Positions 1 through 12,437 are shown, counted from the first letter of the stretch. The stretch is 64,000 bases of DNA from JBBEAM01 sp942491105 (GCA_942491105.1 CALNZX010000001.1:434001-498000), one strand, 5' to 3'. Notes: generated by a model not told the origin, from the sequence alone. Numbers and translations are program-made.

Positions 1-517
1 GCAGATGAAGATCCCAAACGACAAGCGTCAGGCCCACGGGGACCGCATAGAGCACCGGCATGCGCGCCAAGTCGGAAAGACGTGCGCTACCGCGTGAGAG
101 CGACGCCCCAATGGTGAAATTGCCAATCGCCGTGATCACGAAAATTACGATCGCGAAAGCCAGCCCGGCCTCGCCGAACGCGAACAGGCACAACGGCAGC
201 CCCATATTGCCGACATTCGGGAACATCAGGGCGGGGAGATAATCCCGCGGGCTGAGCTTGGCGAGCCGTAAGACGATATAGCCAATGGCGGCAAAGCCCG
301 CGAAGGTGCAAAGCGTAGCCACGCCGAGCCCCAGGAAAATTTGCGGATCGGGACGTGTTTGATCGAAAGTCCAGATGATCAGGCAGGGTGTACCGAGATT
401 GACCGAAATCCGTGTGGTCTGACCGATGTCGAAGGGGGTATCGCTCCGCGCCCAGACATAGCCTATTCCGGCACAGATGATGACCGGGGCGATGATTGAG
501 AACAGCGCCGCGATCAT
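1..517 (-). CDS. AEC-family (auxin efflux carrier-like) transporter, partial
   Basis: The gene starts with ATG at 517 and runs off the left edge, so only about the first 172 residues are present. The visible protein is almost entirely hydrophobic. It opens with a membrane segment (IAALFSIIAPVIICAGIGYV). Around residues 90-115 it has the conserved AEC stretch containing FPNVGNMGLPLCLFAFGEAG, followed by another hydrophobic helix. The family (PF03547) transports small organic anions, such as malate or malonate, across the inner membrane. The substrate here cannot be inferred. It is followed downstream of its start by tRNA-Val on the same strand, with about 67 bp between them. Confidence 0.8.
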   Translation of the reverse strand, partial: MIAALFSIIAPVIICAGIGYVWARSDTPFDIGQTTRISVNLGTPCLIIWTFDQTRPDPQIFLGLGVATLCTFAGFAAIGYIVLRLAKLSPRDYLPALMFPNVGNMGLPLCLFAFGEAGLAFAIVIFVITAIGNFTIGASLSRGSARLSDLARMPVLYAVPVGLTLVVWDLHL

Positions 518-584
518 TCTGCGAATTCCTTGCTTGGGCGCTGGCTTGGAACCGTCAGCTCTGGTTTAGAAGTTTTCATGGGTC

Positions 585-660
585 TGGTGGGCGGTGACAG
601 GTTCGAACTGCCGACCTACTGGGTGTAAACCAGTCGCTCTTCCAGCTGAGCTAACCGCCC
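585..660 (-). tRNA. tRNA-Val (anticodon UAC)
   Basis: The minus strand folds as a standard cloverleaf. The 7-bp acceptor stem GGGCGGT/ACCGCCC lies at 654-660 and 589-595. The anticodon stem ACTGG/CCAGT encloses loop TTTACAC, giving anticodon UAC. The T arm contains GTTCGAA. CCA is encoded at 585-587. Confidence 0.95.
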
Positions 661-739
661 TGGGAAACCCTAGGCGACAGCTTCTACCCTAGAAAGGAGC
701 CGCCTGAAAAGGCGGCTTGGTATGGAAAGCCGGCCCAGA

Positions 740-776
740 AACGAAACCGGCCGCCGAGCGATGCTCCAGCGGCCGG
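740..776 (-). terminator. Rho-independent terminator of hupB
   Basis: Just past the hupB stop, the minus strand has an 8-bp stem CCGGCCGC/GCGGCCGG (747-754 with 769-776). A smaller inner stem GAGC/GCTC sits inside it. It is followed in the direction of transcription by TTTCGTTTCT. A second hairpin, AGCCGCC-N6-GGCGGCT (698-717), lies farther downstream with a weaker T run. Confidence 0.65.
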
Positions 777-798
777 ATAAACGTCGATTCGCCAGGGG

Positions 799-1071
799 TT
801 AGTTGACGGCGTCCTTGAGACCCTTGCCAGCCTTGAACTTCGGCTGCTTGGACGCGGGAATCTGAATGCGCTCGCCGGTACGCGGGTTGCGGCCCTCGGA
901 AGCGGCGCGATTGGCCACCGAGAAAGTGCCGAAACCTACCAAACGGACTTCGGTGCCCGACTTCAAGGTGTCGCTGATGGAATCGAAGACACCATCGACG
1001 GCTTTGGCGCTATCAGCCTTCGAGAGACCGGTACGGTCGGCAACGGCTGCCACGAGATCGTTTTTGTTCAC
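799..1071 (-). CDS. hupB: DNA-binding protein HU
   Basis: This 90-residue nucleoid protein has the full HU fold. The N-terminal helices (NKNDLVAAVADRTGLSKADS) are followed by the beta-arm region with GFGTFSVANRAASEGRNPRT and the IQIPASKQPKFKAG tail. The length matches the family. Translation starts at a GTG (1069-1071) preceded by a strong purine-rich ribosome site (GGAGGGG at about 1079-1086). HU bends and compacts DNA non-specifically. It lies downstream of lon on the same strand, the usual alphaproteobacterial arrangement, but an intervening hairpin and about 120 bp of spacer suggest it has its own promoter. Confidence 0.96.
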   Translation of the reverse strand: MNKNDLVAAVADRTGLSKADSAKAVDGVFDSISDTLKSGTEVRLVGFGTFSVANRAASEGRNPRTGERIQIPASKQPKFKAGKGLKDAVN

Positions 1072-1190
1072 GTTAATAACCCCCCTCCAATTGCGGGAAT
1101 GTTGGTCGAGAAAGAATCCGATGAGGAGATTAGGACTCTACCCAGCGCTCCTTCGCTTAGTCAACGCGGAAAACCGCAGTTTTTCAAGGT

Positions 1191-1214
1191 TTGAGGGGCC
1201 TTTCGGCCCCTCAA
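1191..1214 (-). terminator. Hairpin after lon
   Basis: A perfect 10-bp inverted repeat TTGAGGGGCC/GGCCCCTCAA closes a four-base loop (GAAA on the minus strand). It lies 29 bp past the lon stop. No clear U run follows on the minus strand, so it may be an RNA-stabilising 3' hairpin rather than a strong intrinsic terminator. Confidence 0.5.
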
Positions 1215-1242
1215 ATATAGCTTGCTTTTTGGCTTCCTCGGG

Positions 1243-3654
<2,412 letters not shown>

Positions 3655-3752
3655 GGTACCTCTATCTCGTTCTGCGCCCCAAGAAGCGGCGGCGCTTCGT
3701 AGCAGGACCCAAGAAGCCGCGGGGCCGCAGCATAATGGCATCCTAGAGGTTT

Positions 3753-3781
3753 AGATTGTCCGATCACACAGGAGTTTCAAG
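3753..3781 (-). promoter_or_regulatory. Candidate heat-shock (RpoH-type) promoter of lon
   Basis: On the minus strand CTTGAAA (3775-3781) is followed after 16 bp by CAATCT (3753-3758), about 100 bp before the lon start. The -35-like element matches the alphaproteobacterial RpoH consensus, and lon is a classical RpoH target. The -10 match is only partial, so this is a suggestion. Confidence 0.35.
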
Positions 3782-3884
3782 CCGGAAAAACCCATCCTGA
3801 AACAAGAACTTGTCAGGCAAGACGGCTTTTGCGGCATTGGCTTGGCGCTACGACTCGGGGCTCCCCGCGCGGCGGGGAAGCGGA

Positions 3885-5150
<1,266 letters not shown>

Positions 5151-5203
5151 GGAGCTTCGCGCTGAATCCTTTGCATCTTCTTCAATGTTAGACAGACGCG
5201 TCG

Positions 5204-5220
5204 TTAGCACACAATGCTAA
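5204..5220. promoter_or_regulatory. Inverted repeat upstream of clpX
   Basis: TTAGCA-N5-TGCTAA is a perfect 6-bp-arm palindrome 53 bp upstream of the clpX start, in the clpP-clpX gap. It could be an operator or a small hairpin. No binding protein can be named from sequence. Confidence 0.3.
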
Positions 5221-5325
5221 ATTCCCAAACATCCGCCGAACGCGCATGCCAGGGGGTGAGTTCGTCATCGTCCCGCGATCATCGCGGGCGGGTATCTGCG
5301 GGGCAATACCGGCGTACTGGGCCGA

Positions 5326-5997
5326 TTACTCGCCGCTCTTGCCACCGTCCTTGGATGATGTGGTCCCGGAAGCCTCGTCGGGCAAGTCCGGGCGCTTATC
5401 GACGACCTCATCGATCAAGCCGAAGGTCTTGGCTTCCTCGGCGCTCATGAAGCGGTCGCGCTCCATGGCGTCCTCGATCACGGAGAGATCCTGGCCGGTG
5501 TGATCCGCATAAAGCTGATTCAAGCGCGCCCTGGTGGCCAGGATTTCCTTGGCGTGAATCTCGATATCGCTCGCCTGGCCCTGAAAACCGCCGGAGGGCT
5601 GATGCACCATGATCTTGGCGTTGGGCAGCGCGTAACGCTTACCCTTTGCGCCGGCCATCAGCAGCAGCGAGCCCGCGGAAGCCGCCTGCCCCACGCAAAC
5701 CGTCGAGACGTCCGGCTTGATGTACTGCATGGTGTCGTACATCGCCAGGCCGGAGGTCACCACGCCGCCAGGCGAGTTGATGTAGAAGGAAATGTCCTTC
5801 TTTGGATTCTCCGCCTCGAGGAATAGCAGCTGTGCGCAAACCAGGCTGGCGACGCCATCGTGAATCGGTCCCGTCAGGAAGATGATGCGTTCCTTCAGTA
5901 GACGCGAATAGATGTCATAGGCGCGTTCGCCGCGGTTGGTCTGCTCGACCACCATCGGTACGAGGGTGTTCATGTAGATCTCGTTGGGGTCGCTCAT
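5326..5997 (-). CDS. clpP: ATP-dependent Clp protease proteolytic subunit ClpP
   Basis: This 223-residue serine peptidase forms the barrel of the ClpXP protease. The catalytic triad is Ser107 (GQAASAGS), His132 (MVHQPSGG) and Asp181 (ERDRFMSAEEA), with the same spacing as E. coli ClpP (25 and 49 residues). The processing and handle regions have family length. The C-terminal tail after residue 200 is polar and Gly/Ser/Lys-rich and looks disordered. ATG at 5997 has AGGCGAG just upstream. It lies 56 bp after tig and 175 bp before clpX on the same strand. Confidence 0.97.
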   Translation of the reverse strand: MSDPNEIYMNTLVPMVVEQTNRGERAYDIYSRLLKERIIFLTGPIHDGVASLVCAQLLFLEAENPKKDISFYINSPGGVVTSGLAMYDTMQYIKPDVSTVCVGQAASAGSLLLMAGAKGKRYALPNAKIMVHQPSGGFQGQASDIEIHAKEILATRARLNQLYADHTGQDLSVIEDAMERDRFMSAEEAKTFGLIDEVVDKRPDLPDEASGTTSSKDGGKSGE

Positions 5998-6022
5998 GGC
6001 TCGCCTGCTGTTCTGAAGAGGT

Positions 6023-6038
6023 GCCTCAAATATGAGGC
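6023..6038. other. Small hairpin between tig and clpP
   Basis: GCCTCA-AATA-TGAGGC forms a 6-bp stem in the 56-bp gap between the tig stop and the clpP start. No U run follows. It may modulate read-through or mRNA stability between the two genes. Confidence 0.3.
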
Positions 6039-6053
6039 GTGCCGGGGATTTTC

Positions 6054-7535
6054 CTAGGAAGACTTTTTCGCCGCCGCTTTCTTGGCCGCGGCTGGCTTCT
6101 TGGCGCCGGAATCCTTGGCTGCGTCGCCCTTGTCCGCGGCCTTCTTCGCCGGTGCCTTCTTGCCGTCGGATTTCTTGGCGGCCTTCTTCGGCTTTTCGGA
6201 GTCGCCCGCGTTTTCGGCTTCCAGCTCGGCTTGAAGCTGCTCGACCGTCATCTTGCGCTCCGTGATCTTGGCCAGTTCGAGGATGTGGTCGATGACCTTA
6301 TCCTCGTAGATCGGCGCACGCAGATTGGCCAGGGCATCGGGGTTCTTTTGGAAGAACTCGATCACCTGCCGCTCCTGTCCCGGATGCCGCTGAGCCTCGG
6401 CGATCAGCGCCGAGTTCAACTCCTCCTGGGAGACGTCGACATTGTTCAGGCGGCCAACCTCGGAAAGCAGCAAGCCGAGACGCACCCGGCGCTCCGCGAT
6501 CTTGCGGTATTCCTCGCGCAGCTGCTCGTCGCTCTTGCCCTTATCGTCGTCGTCGAGCTGATCGTTCTTCTTGGCCTCCTCGATCTGCCGCCAGATCGTG
6601 TCGAACTCGGCGTCGACCATCCCGGCGGGCACGCCGAAATCGTGGTTGTCGGCCAGCTGGTCGAGCAGTTCGCGCTTCATCTTGGAGCGGCTGAGCTGCG
6701 CGTAGTCCTTGCCGAGTTCCTGACGCACGCGGTTTTTCAGGCCTTCCAGCGATTCCTCGCCATAGGCCTTGGCCGCCTCGTCGTCGAGCTCCACCTGCAC
6801 GGATTCCAGGATGTCCTTGACGGTGACGTTGAACACCGCCTCCTTGCCCGAGAGCTTTTCGTTCACGTAGCCGTCCGGGAAGGTCACCTTGACGTCGGTC
6901 ACCTGCCCCTTATCCAGGCCGATCAACTGCTCCTCGAAGCCCGCGACGAAGGCGTTGGAGCCGATCTCGAGATGATGGTCCTCGGCATCCATGCCGGGGA
7001 AGCTCTCGCCGCCGACGGTGCCCTTGAAGTCGATCACCAGCACATCGCCCTTCTTGGACTTGCGTGCCTTGGCCAGCGGCTTGGTTTCGGTACGCTGCGC
7101 GGCGATCCGCTGCAGAGCCTCCTCGACCTCGCTCTCGGGAACCTCGACCTCGACCCTTTCCAGCTTCAGCTTGCTGAAATCCATGGGTTCGAATTCAGGC
7201 ATGATTTCGAGCTCCATGGTGTACTCGAGATCCTTGCCCTCCTCGAACTTGGTGATTTCGACCTTGGGCTGCATGGCCGGGCGCAAGCCGCGCTCCTGCA
7301 GCGCCTGGGAGGAGCTGTCCTGCACCGCGCGCTCCAGCACCTCGCCCATGACGTTCTGGCCATAGCGCTGCTTCAGCACGCTCATCGGCACCTTGCCGGG
7401 GCGGAAGCCGGGAACCTTGATGTTCTGACCAAGCTCGTTCAGACGGACTTCCGTCTTCTCGTTGATATCCTTGGCGCTGATGACGACGGTGAATTCGCGC
7501 TTCAAACCGTCTGTATTCGTTTCCGTAACCTGCAT
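6054..7535 (-). CDS. tig: Trigger factor, ribosome-associated chaperone
   Basis: This 493-residue protein binds the ribosome exit tunnel and folds nascent chains. The N-terminal ribosome-binding domain contains the signature around GFRPGKVPMSVLKQRYG. It is followed by an FKBP-type prolyl isomerase domain (from KKGDVLVIDFKGTVGG) and the helical C-terminal chaperone arms. The last 50 or so residues are a repetitive Lys/Ala/Pro/Ser tail (KKAAKKSDGKKAPAKKA...), seen in many alphaproteobacterial trigger factors and probably disordered. The length exceeds that of E. coli Tig because of this tail. It leads the tig-clpP-clpX-lon series. Confidence 0.97.
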   Translation of the reverse strand: MQVTETNTDGLKREFTVVISAKDINEKTEVRLNELGQNIKVPGFRPGKVPMSVLKQRYGQNVMGEVLERAVQDSSSQALQERGLRPAMQPKVEITKFEEGKDLEYTMELEIMPEFEPMDFSKLKLERVEVEVPESEVEEALQRIAAQRTETKPLAKARKSKKGDVLVIDFKGTVGGESFPGMDAEDHHLEIGSNAFVAGFEEQLIGLDKGQVTDVKVTFPDGYVNEKLSGKEAVFNVTVKDILESVQVELDDEAAKAYGEESLEGLKNRVRQELGKDYAQLSRSKMKRELLDQLADNHDFGVPAGMVDAEFDTIWRQIEEAKKNDQLDDDDKGKSDEQLREEYRKIAERRVRLGLLLSEVGRLNNVDVSQEELNSALIAEAQRHPGQERQVIEFFQKNPDALANLRAPIYEDKVIDHILELAKITERKMTVEQLQAELEAENAGDSEKPKKAAKKSDGKKAPAKKAADKGDAAKDSGAKKPAAAKKAAAKKSS

Positions 7536-7619
7536 GCGGAGCTCGGCCTCTATTGGTCCGTGTCAAAAAATGTCGCTTCGTGCGCGCGTTTGCCCTTCCG
7601 GGGTCTGGCGTGAAATCGG

Positions 7620-7704
7620 TGGTGCGGGCGGAGGGACTTGAACCCCCACGGATTGCTCCACTGGTACCTAAAACCAGCGCGTCTACCAATTCCGCCACGC
7701 CCGC
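7620..7704 (-). tRNA. tRNA-Leu (anticodon UAG)
   Basis: The minus strand gives an 85-nt class II tRNA with acceptor stem GCGGGCG/CGCCCGC. Anticodon stem CTGGT/ACCAG encloses loop TTTAGGT (anticodon UAG). It has the long variable arm expected for leucine, T arm GTTCAAG, and encoded CCA at 7620-7622. Confidence 0.95.
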
Positions 7705-7722
7705 CCAGTGGCGGAATGCGCG

Positions 7723-7752
7723 TCTATAGCACAAGTGATTTCGCGGTAACAA
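7723..7752 (-). promoter_or_regulatory. Candidate sigma-70 promoter of tRNA-Leu
   Basis: On the minus strand TTGTTA (7747-7752) and TATAGA (7723-7728) are 18 bp apart. They are placed to start transcription about 12 bases before the tRNA. Confidence 0.4.
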
Positions 7753-7943
7753 GCCGCGTTCAGCCAGCTTTATTACACGTCGCGGCCGGCCGCGACGCGA
7801 CGCAATTGCCGAACGCTCCCTTCCCTCGATCGCCCAGCGGTCGCCGGCCTTGCCCACGCGGTTGCTTGAACACACGGCAGGGCGTGGAAACGAGAGCGGC
7901 GTCTTCAGCGCGCTTTGGAACGGCTGAGGGCTAATTTTCTGGA

Positions 7944-9482
7944 TTAGAAAGGATTCGTATCAATTTGATTATTCAATCTTATAGCGGTTCTTTTTAACGC
8001 CGCCAGATCCTCGAGCAAGGCTGTCTGGGCTTGCGGCAGTATCTCGGGAAGGTCTTCGGAGATCAGGCCCGGACCAAACCGCCGCGCGGCATCGCCGTGC
8101 AGCCAGACAGCCATGGCGGTGGCTTCGAAGGGCGCCGCGCCTTGCGCCAGATAGGCTGCGATCATCCCGGCCAGGACGTCGCCGGCGCCCGCCGTCGCCA
8201 GCCACGGTGGAGCGTTTCCATTGATCGCCATGCGTCCATCGGGCGCGGCGATAACGCTGTCGCTGCCCTTAAGCAGGACCACGGCGCCGCTGCTTCGTGC
8301 GGCAGCGGCGGCCCGTTCGAGCTTGTTGCCCTTTAGATCCGGGAACAGCCGCGCGAACTCGCCGTCATGGGGCGTGAGCACGCAGGCCCCCTTAATGGCG
8401 GCGAAGAGGCGCTGCCCCTCCCCGGCAAAGGACGTCAGGGCATCCGCATCGAGCACGGCGGCCGCGCCGGACGCCAAAGCCGCGAGAACCCGCGCCTGGG
8501 TCTCCGCGCCGACTCCATTTCCCGGGCCTAGCAAAACGGCATTCTTCCGCCGGTCGGCGAGAATCTCCCGCCAGTCTTCCTCGCTATCGCAGCCAAGAGT
8601 AAGCAGGCTGGGGCTTTCCAATTGATACGCAAGCAAGGCCGCAGCGGGCGCCGCGACTGTGACCAGCCCAGCTCCGCTGCGCAAAGCCGCGCGGCTGGCC
8701 AAACGCCCGGCGCCGGTCATCCGCGCACCGCCCAGGATCAGGACATGGCCATGATCATACTTGTGGCCTGCCGCGCCGCGCCGTGGAAAGGACTGGTGCC
8801 ACAGCTCGGGGCGGTTCTCCCATAGCCGGGGCGCGATCTCCTGCAGCAGGTCTTCGGGAATACCGATATCGGCCAGCAGAACCTCGCCGCACAAGTCGCG
8901 GCCCGGCAACAGCAGATGGGCCGGTTTCTTGCGGAAAAAGGTGACGGTCAGCGTGGCCTGGAAAGCCAGATCCCCGACAATGCCGCCGTCGTTGCCGGAT
9001 ACCCCGCTCGGCACGTCGACCGCGATCACCGGTATCCGCTGCGCCTTGGCGGTCCGGGCAGCCTCCGCTGCCTGCCCCTCCAAGGGGCGGCTGAGTCCGG
9101 CCCCGAAGAGCGCGTCGATCAGTAGATCGCTGTCGCGCAGGCTCTCGCTGGACAAGGCTTCGACCGCGCCGGTCCATAGGGCCGCGTGATGGGCGGCATC
9201 TTCGGGGAGTTGGGCGCGATCGCCATGCAGCGCCAGAGTCACTGGCCATCCCGCGGCCTGCAGATGCCGCGCGATCACGAAACCGTCGCCGCCGTTGTTG
9301 CCCGGGCCGGCCATCACGGTGACGCGGCAGGGGACGTAGCGCTCCAGGATGGCGCGGGCCACCGCGGCCCCGGCGTTTTCCATTAAGACGATGCCAGGGA
9401 CGCCAGCACGCACCGCGGCCGCGTCGGCGGTATAGAGCTGGGCGTTCGTAAGCAGGCAACAGCGCTCGCCAAGTGCATCCAT
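7944..9482 (-). CDS. nnr: Bifunctional NAD(P)HX epimerase and ADP-dependent NAD(P)HX dehydratase
   Basis: This is a fused repair enzyme of 512 residues that rescues damaged, hydrated NADH and NADPH. The N-terminal YjeF_N epimerase half contains GIVLMENAGAAVA and GPGNNGGDGFVIARHL. The C-terminal carbohydrate-kinase-like dehydratase half contains HGHVLILGGARMTGAGRLAS, VLDADALTSF, VLTPHDGEFARLF and the GNAPPWLATAGAGDVLAGM nucleotide site. I chose ATG at 9482. The frame is open to a TTG at 9536 that would overlap the preceding gene by 22 bp. Neither start has a clear ribosome site. It follows the Sel1/SPOR gene closely on the same strand. Confidence 0.93.
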   Translation of the reverse strand: MDALGERCCLLTNAQLYTADAAAVRAGVPGIVLMENAGAAVARAILERYVPCRVTVMAGPGNNGGDGFVIARHLQAAGWPVTLALHGDRAQLPEDAAHHAALWTGAVEALSSESLRDSDLLIDALFGAGLSRPLEGQAAEAARTAKAQRIPVIAVDVPSGVSGNDGGIVGDLAFQATLTVTFFRKKPAHLLLPGRDLCGEVLLADIGIPEDLLQEIAPRLWENRPELWHQSFPRRGAAGHKYDHGHVLILGGARMTGAGRLASRAALRSGAGLVTVAAPAAALLAYQLESPSLLTLGCDSEEDWREILADRRKNAVLLGPGNGVGAETQARVLAALASGAAAVLDADALTSFAGEGQRLFAAIKGACVLTPHDGEFARLFPDLKGNKLERAAAAARSSGAVVLLKGSDSVIAAPDGRMAINGNAPPWLATAGAGDVLAGMIAAYLAQGAAPFEATAMAVWLHGDAARRFGPGLISEDLPEILPQAQTALLEDLAALKRTAIRLNNQIDTNPF

Positions 9483-9514
9483 GGCTATTTGGTAGCGCGC
9501 GGGAGTCGCGAAAG

Positions 9515-10780
9515 CTAGTCCCGGACCACCTTGCAAAACACCGCTGGGTCATTATGGCGCAAGGCGGTGCAGACGCTGCGCGCATCCGCGATGCTTGGCC
9601 AGGCTCCCGCCACCACTCGATAGAAGACGTCGCTGTCGCCGACCTCGACTCGCCGGACGGCGAGATCCGCGCCCACCAGGGATGACTCGTAGAGCGTGGC
9701 CAGGCTATCGGAGAGATCGAGGGCCCCGCCTTCACTGCTCATCGAGCCGAGCCAAAGCCAGAATTCGCCGCTGCTCGCGGGCACCGGGGCAAGCTGGGCG
9801 GCGGCTTGCTGCACCGCATCCGTCTGCGGCTGAGCCGTCTGAGGACTGACAGGTTCCGGAGCCGGTGCCGGTATCGGTTCGGGAGTGGCTTCCACAACGG
9901 CAACCTCGGCAACCTCGGCAGGCTCGGCTTGCGGCACGGAATGCGACTCTGGCGCAGCTACGCTTTCCGGCGCCGGAGGTACCGGGGGCTTTGGCGCAGA
10001 TACCACGGCAAAGGGCGCGGCGCCGGCATCGGCCGGAGCACCGGCCGCGCTCGCGATCTGGACTGGCTTTTCCATACCGGCTGGCAAGGCGAAACTGCCG
10101 GCCACCTCAACCGGACTGACGCCATCATCGCGCAAACGGCCGGCCTGACTTCGCGCCGCGTCGTGGCCCTGCCCCGCCGCCATGAGATACCAGCCGAGCG
10201 CCCTACGGTCGTCTTGCGGCAGACCAACCCCGAGGCGATGCATTTCTGCGACGGCGAATTGGGCTTCCGGCAAGCCGTTTTCCGCGGCCAGACCGAACCA
10301 GTTGGCGGCGACGGAAAGGTCCCGTTCGACTCCTTCACCGCGATAAAACAACAGACCCATATTGTACTGAGCGTGGGAGTGCCCGCCGCGCGCCGAGGAT
10401 TCCCATAGCGCGAAAGCCTGTGGCTTGTTCTGAGGCACGCCTCGCCCTTCCGCGTACATCAGGGCCAGATTGTTCTGCGCTGCTGCAATTCCCTGTCGCG
10501 CGGATTTGCTGTACCAGGAAACCGCTTTTCCAGCATCGGGGCTGATCGGCCCACCGCCGGTTTCGTATATCTTTCCAAGGCCGTATTGCGCGCGCGCATC
10601 TCCACTCTCGGCAAGCGGGCGCAGAATTCTGATGGCCTCGTCGAAGTCGCCACGGTCATAGGCATCCAGGCCGGCGGCGTAGTTTTGCGCCCAGACCGGA
10701 GACGCAAAGCCCACCATAGCCGCAACGGCTAGGAAGATCGCCAGCGCCACAAATCGCCTCTGAGGATAGCTCCTGCACAT
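9515..10780 (-). CDS. Sel1-repeat and SPOR-domain periplasmic protein
   Basis: This 421-residue protein opens with a signal peptide (FVALAIFLAVAAMVGFASPVWAQ). Four to five Sel1/TPR-like repeats follow at about residues 45-200, recognisable by AQYGLGKIYETGGG, AQNNLALMYAEGRGVPQ, AQYNMGLLFYRGEGV and AQFAVAEMHRLGVGLP. A long Pro/Ala/Glu-rich linker separates them from a C-terminal SPOR-like domain that would bind denuded peptidoglycan. This layout suggests an envelope or division-associated scaffold. ATG at 10780 is used because the longer open frame to 10903 would run into tRNA-His. The exact function is unknown. Confidence 0.8.
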   Translation of the reverse strand: MCRSYPQRRFVALAIFLAVAAMVGFASPVWAQNYAAGLDAYDRGDFDEAIRILRPLAESGDARAQYGLGKIYETGGGPISPDAGKAVSWYSKSARQGIAAAQNNLALMYAEGRGVPQNKPQAFALWESSARGGHSHAQYNMGLLFYRGEGVERDLSVAANWFGLAAENGLPEAQFAVAEMHRLGVGLPQDDRRALGWYLMAAGQGHDAARSQAGRLRDDGVSPVEVAGSFALPAGMEKPVQIASAAGAPADAGAAPFAVVSAPKPPVPPAPESVAAPESHSVPQAEPAEVAEVAVVEATPEPIPAPAPEPVSPQTAQPQTDAVQQAAAQLAPVPASSGEFWLWLGSMSSEGGALDLSDSLATLYESSLVGADLAVRRVEVGDSDVFYRVVAGAWPSIADARSVCTALRHNDPAVFCKVVRD

Positions 10781-10860
10781 GCCTAATCTTAGCTCTACCG
10801 GTTTAGGCGAGCAAGAAAGATAGGCAAGTGCGCCTAGCGCGAGAGCGAGGAGCGAAAATT

Positions 10861-10937
10861 TGGGGTGGCTGATCGGGATCGAACCGACGACCTCCTGGAC
10901 CACAACCAGGCGCTCTAACCGACTGAGCTACAGCCAC
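10861..10937 (-). tRNA. tRNA-His (anticodon GUG)
   Basis: Acceptor stem GTGGCTG/CAGCCAC. Anticodon stem CCTGG/CCAGG encloses loop TTGTGGT (anticodon GUG). T arm GTTCGAT, with CCA encoded at 10861-10863. Base 10938 supplies a G at position -1 opposite the C discriminator, the identity mark of tRNA-His. Confidence 0.95.
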
Positions 10938-11133
10938 CATCCGCGCGGCATCGACTGGCGAAGCATCGCCCTGTCCAATGCGCACAGAGGCGGCTGTTTA
11001 CGTCCTTGCCAAGGAAGCCGTCAAGCGCCTTCTCAGGAAGGCCGCCGGCGGAGCGCCCTGCAATCCAGCTTGGGCTTGCTCCTCCAGGGGCCCGGCCCTA
11101 GGCTCCGGCGTCATCAAACAAAGAGGTTTCGCG

Positions 11134-12318
11134 ATGCAGCTAGCCGCGGCGATGTCCCGTTTGGGTACCGAGAGCGCCTTCGAAGTTTTGGCCCACGCCA
11201 AGGCCCTTGAGGCCCAGGGCCGCTCGATCATCAATCTTGGTATCGGCCAGCCGGATTTTCCGACTCCCGCGCATGTCGTGGAAGCGGCGATCCAGGCGCT
11301 GAAGGACGGTCATCACGGCTACACTCCCGCCAACGGCATTCCCGAGCTGCGCCGCGCCGTCAGTGACGATCTAGCCTGGCGCCTCGCGGTCAAGGTCGAC
11401 CCGGATCGGGTGGTCATCGTGCCCGGCGGCAAGGTCACGATGTTCTTCGCGATACTGATGTTCGGCGAGCCTGGCGCGGAAATCCTCTATCCCGACCCGG
11501 GCTTTCCCATCTACCGCTCGGTGATCGAATTTACCGGCGCCAAGGCGGTCCCCGTGCCCCTGCGCGAGGAAAATGCCTTCGGCTTCTCCGCCGAGGAAGT
11601 GCTGTCCAAGATCACCCCGGCCACCCGGCTGCTGATCGTCAACACCCCCGCCAATCCCACCGGGGGCATTACGCCACGCAGCGAGATGGATAAGCTCGCC
11701 GAGGGTCTGCTGAGCCACCCCCACGTCGCGATCCTCTCCGACGAAATCTATGGCCAGATGCTCTATGACGGCGCCGAGCACGCCAGCCTGCTGCACTATT
11801 CTGAACTGCAGGATCGCTTGATCCTGCTCGATGGCTGGAGCAAGACCTACGCCATGACCGGTTGGCGGCTTGGCTACGGCGTATGGCCGGAGTGTCTGGT
11901 CGAGGCCGCGACCCGGCTGGCCATCAACTCAAATTCCTGCGTCAACGCGCCGACCCAGTGGGCCGGCATCGCCGCGCTGACCGGTCCCCAGGACGCGGTC
12001 GCCCAGATGACTGCCGCCTTCGACCGGCGGCGCCAGCTATTGATGGAAGAAATCGCGACCATCCCACAGCTCAGTTGCGTGCGCCCGGCCGGGGCCTTCT
12101 ATGCCTTCCCCAATATCTCCGCCACCGGGATTCCGGCCAAGCAGCTGGAAACCGAGCTTCTGGAACAGGCCGGCGTCGCCACGATCGCGGGCACGTCCTT
12201 TGGTGTGTTCGGGGAAGGCTATCTGCGCCTGTCCTACGCGACCTCCGAGGATAACCTGCGCGAGGCTCTGGGCCGTATTCGTGCACATCTCGCCGAGGCG
12301 ACGGGAGAGAGTGCCTAA
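11134..12318 (+). CDS. PLP-dependent aminotransferase, class I/II
   Basis: This 394-residue fold-type I aminotransferase has N-terminal INLGIGQPDFPTPAHV, the HHGYTPANGIPELR substrate loop, NTPANPTGGI, the cofactor Asp/Tyr motif LSDEIYGQMLYDG, and the Schiff-base lysine in GWSKTYAMTGWRLGYG. It is close to aspartate/aromatic transaminases, but the substrate cannot be fixed. ATG at 11134 is preceded by AAAGAGG 7 bp upstream. The open frame extends back to 10978 without family similarity. It is divergent from the tRNA-His gene. Confidence 0.9.
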   Translation: MQLAAAMSRLGTESAFEVLAHAKALEAQGRSIINLGIGQPDFPTPAHVVEAAIQALKDGHHGYTPANGIPELRRAVSDDLAWRLAVKVDPDRVVIVPGGKVTMFFAILMFGEPGAEILYPDPGFPIYRSVIEFTGAKAVPVPLREENAFGFSAEEVLSKITPATRLLIVNTPANPTGGITPRSEMDKLAEGLLSHPHVAILSDEIYGQMLYDGAEHASLLHYSELQDRLILLDGWSKTYAMTGWRLGYGVWPECLVEAATRLAINSNSCVNAPTQWAGIAALTGPQDAVAQMTAAFDRRRQLLMEEIATIPQLSCVRPAGAFYAFPNISATGIPAKQLETELLEQAGVATIAGTSFGVFGEGYLRLSYATSEDNLREALGRIRAHLAEATGESA

Positions 12319-12422
12319 TTTTTAAGCAGCCTGCCATTCGAAGCAGCATATTTCCGGCAAGATTCCGGGTTAAGCTCGGCTGGCATCGCAGCGAAGAGCC
12401 AGAGCCGCCAAATCCGTCCTTT

Positions 12423-12437
12423 GGCACGGTTCTTGCT
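12423..12437 (+). promoter_or_regulatory. Sigma-54 promoter of glnB-glnA
   Basis: TGGCAC-N5-TTGCT is a near-perfect -24/-12 element, with GG at 12423-12424 and GC at 12435-12436. It lies about 64 bp upstream of the glnB start. Nitrogen control of PII and glutamine synthetase through sigma-54 and NtrC is well established. I did not find a clear NtrC palindrome in the roughly 100 bp upstream. Confidence 0.8.

Noticed and set aside
6039..7613. 524-codon plus-strand open frame opposite tig
   Set aside because: It is an antisense shadow of trigger factor, low in complexity and without family motifs. Similar long shadows lie opposite glnA, pyc and the suf genes.
10781..10903. Upstream extension of the Sel1/SPOR gene
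   Set aside because: It would begin inside tRNA-His, and the signal peptide fits only the ATG at 10780.
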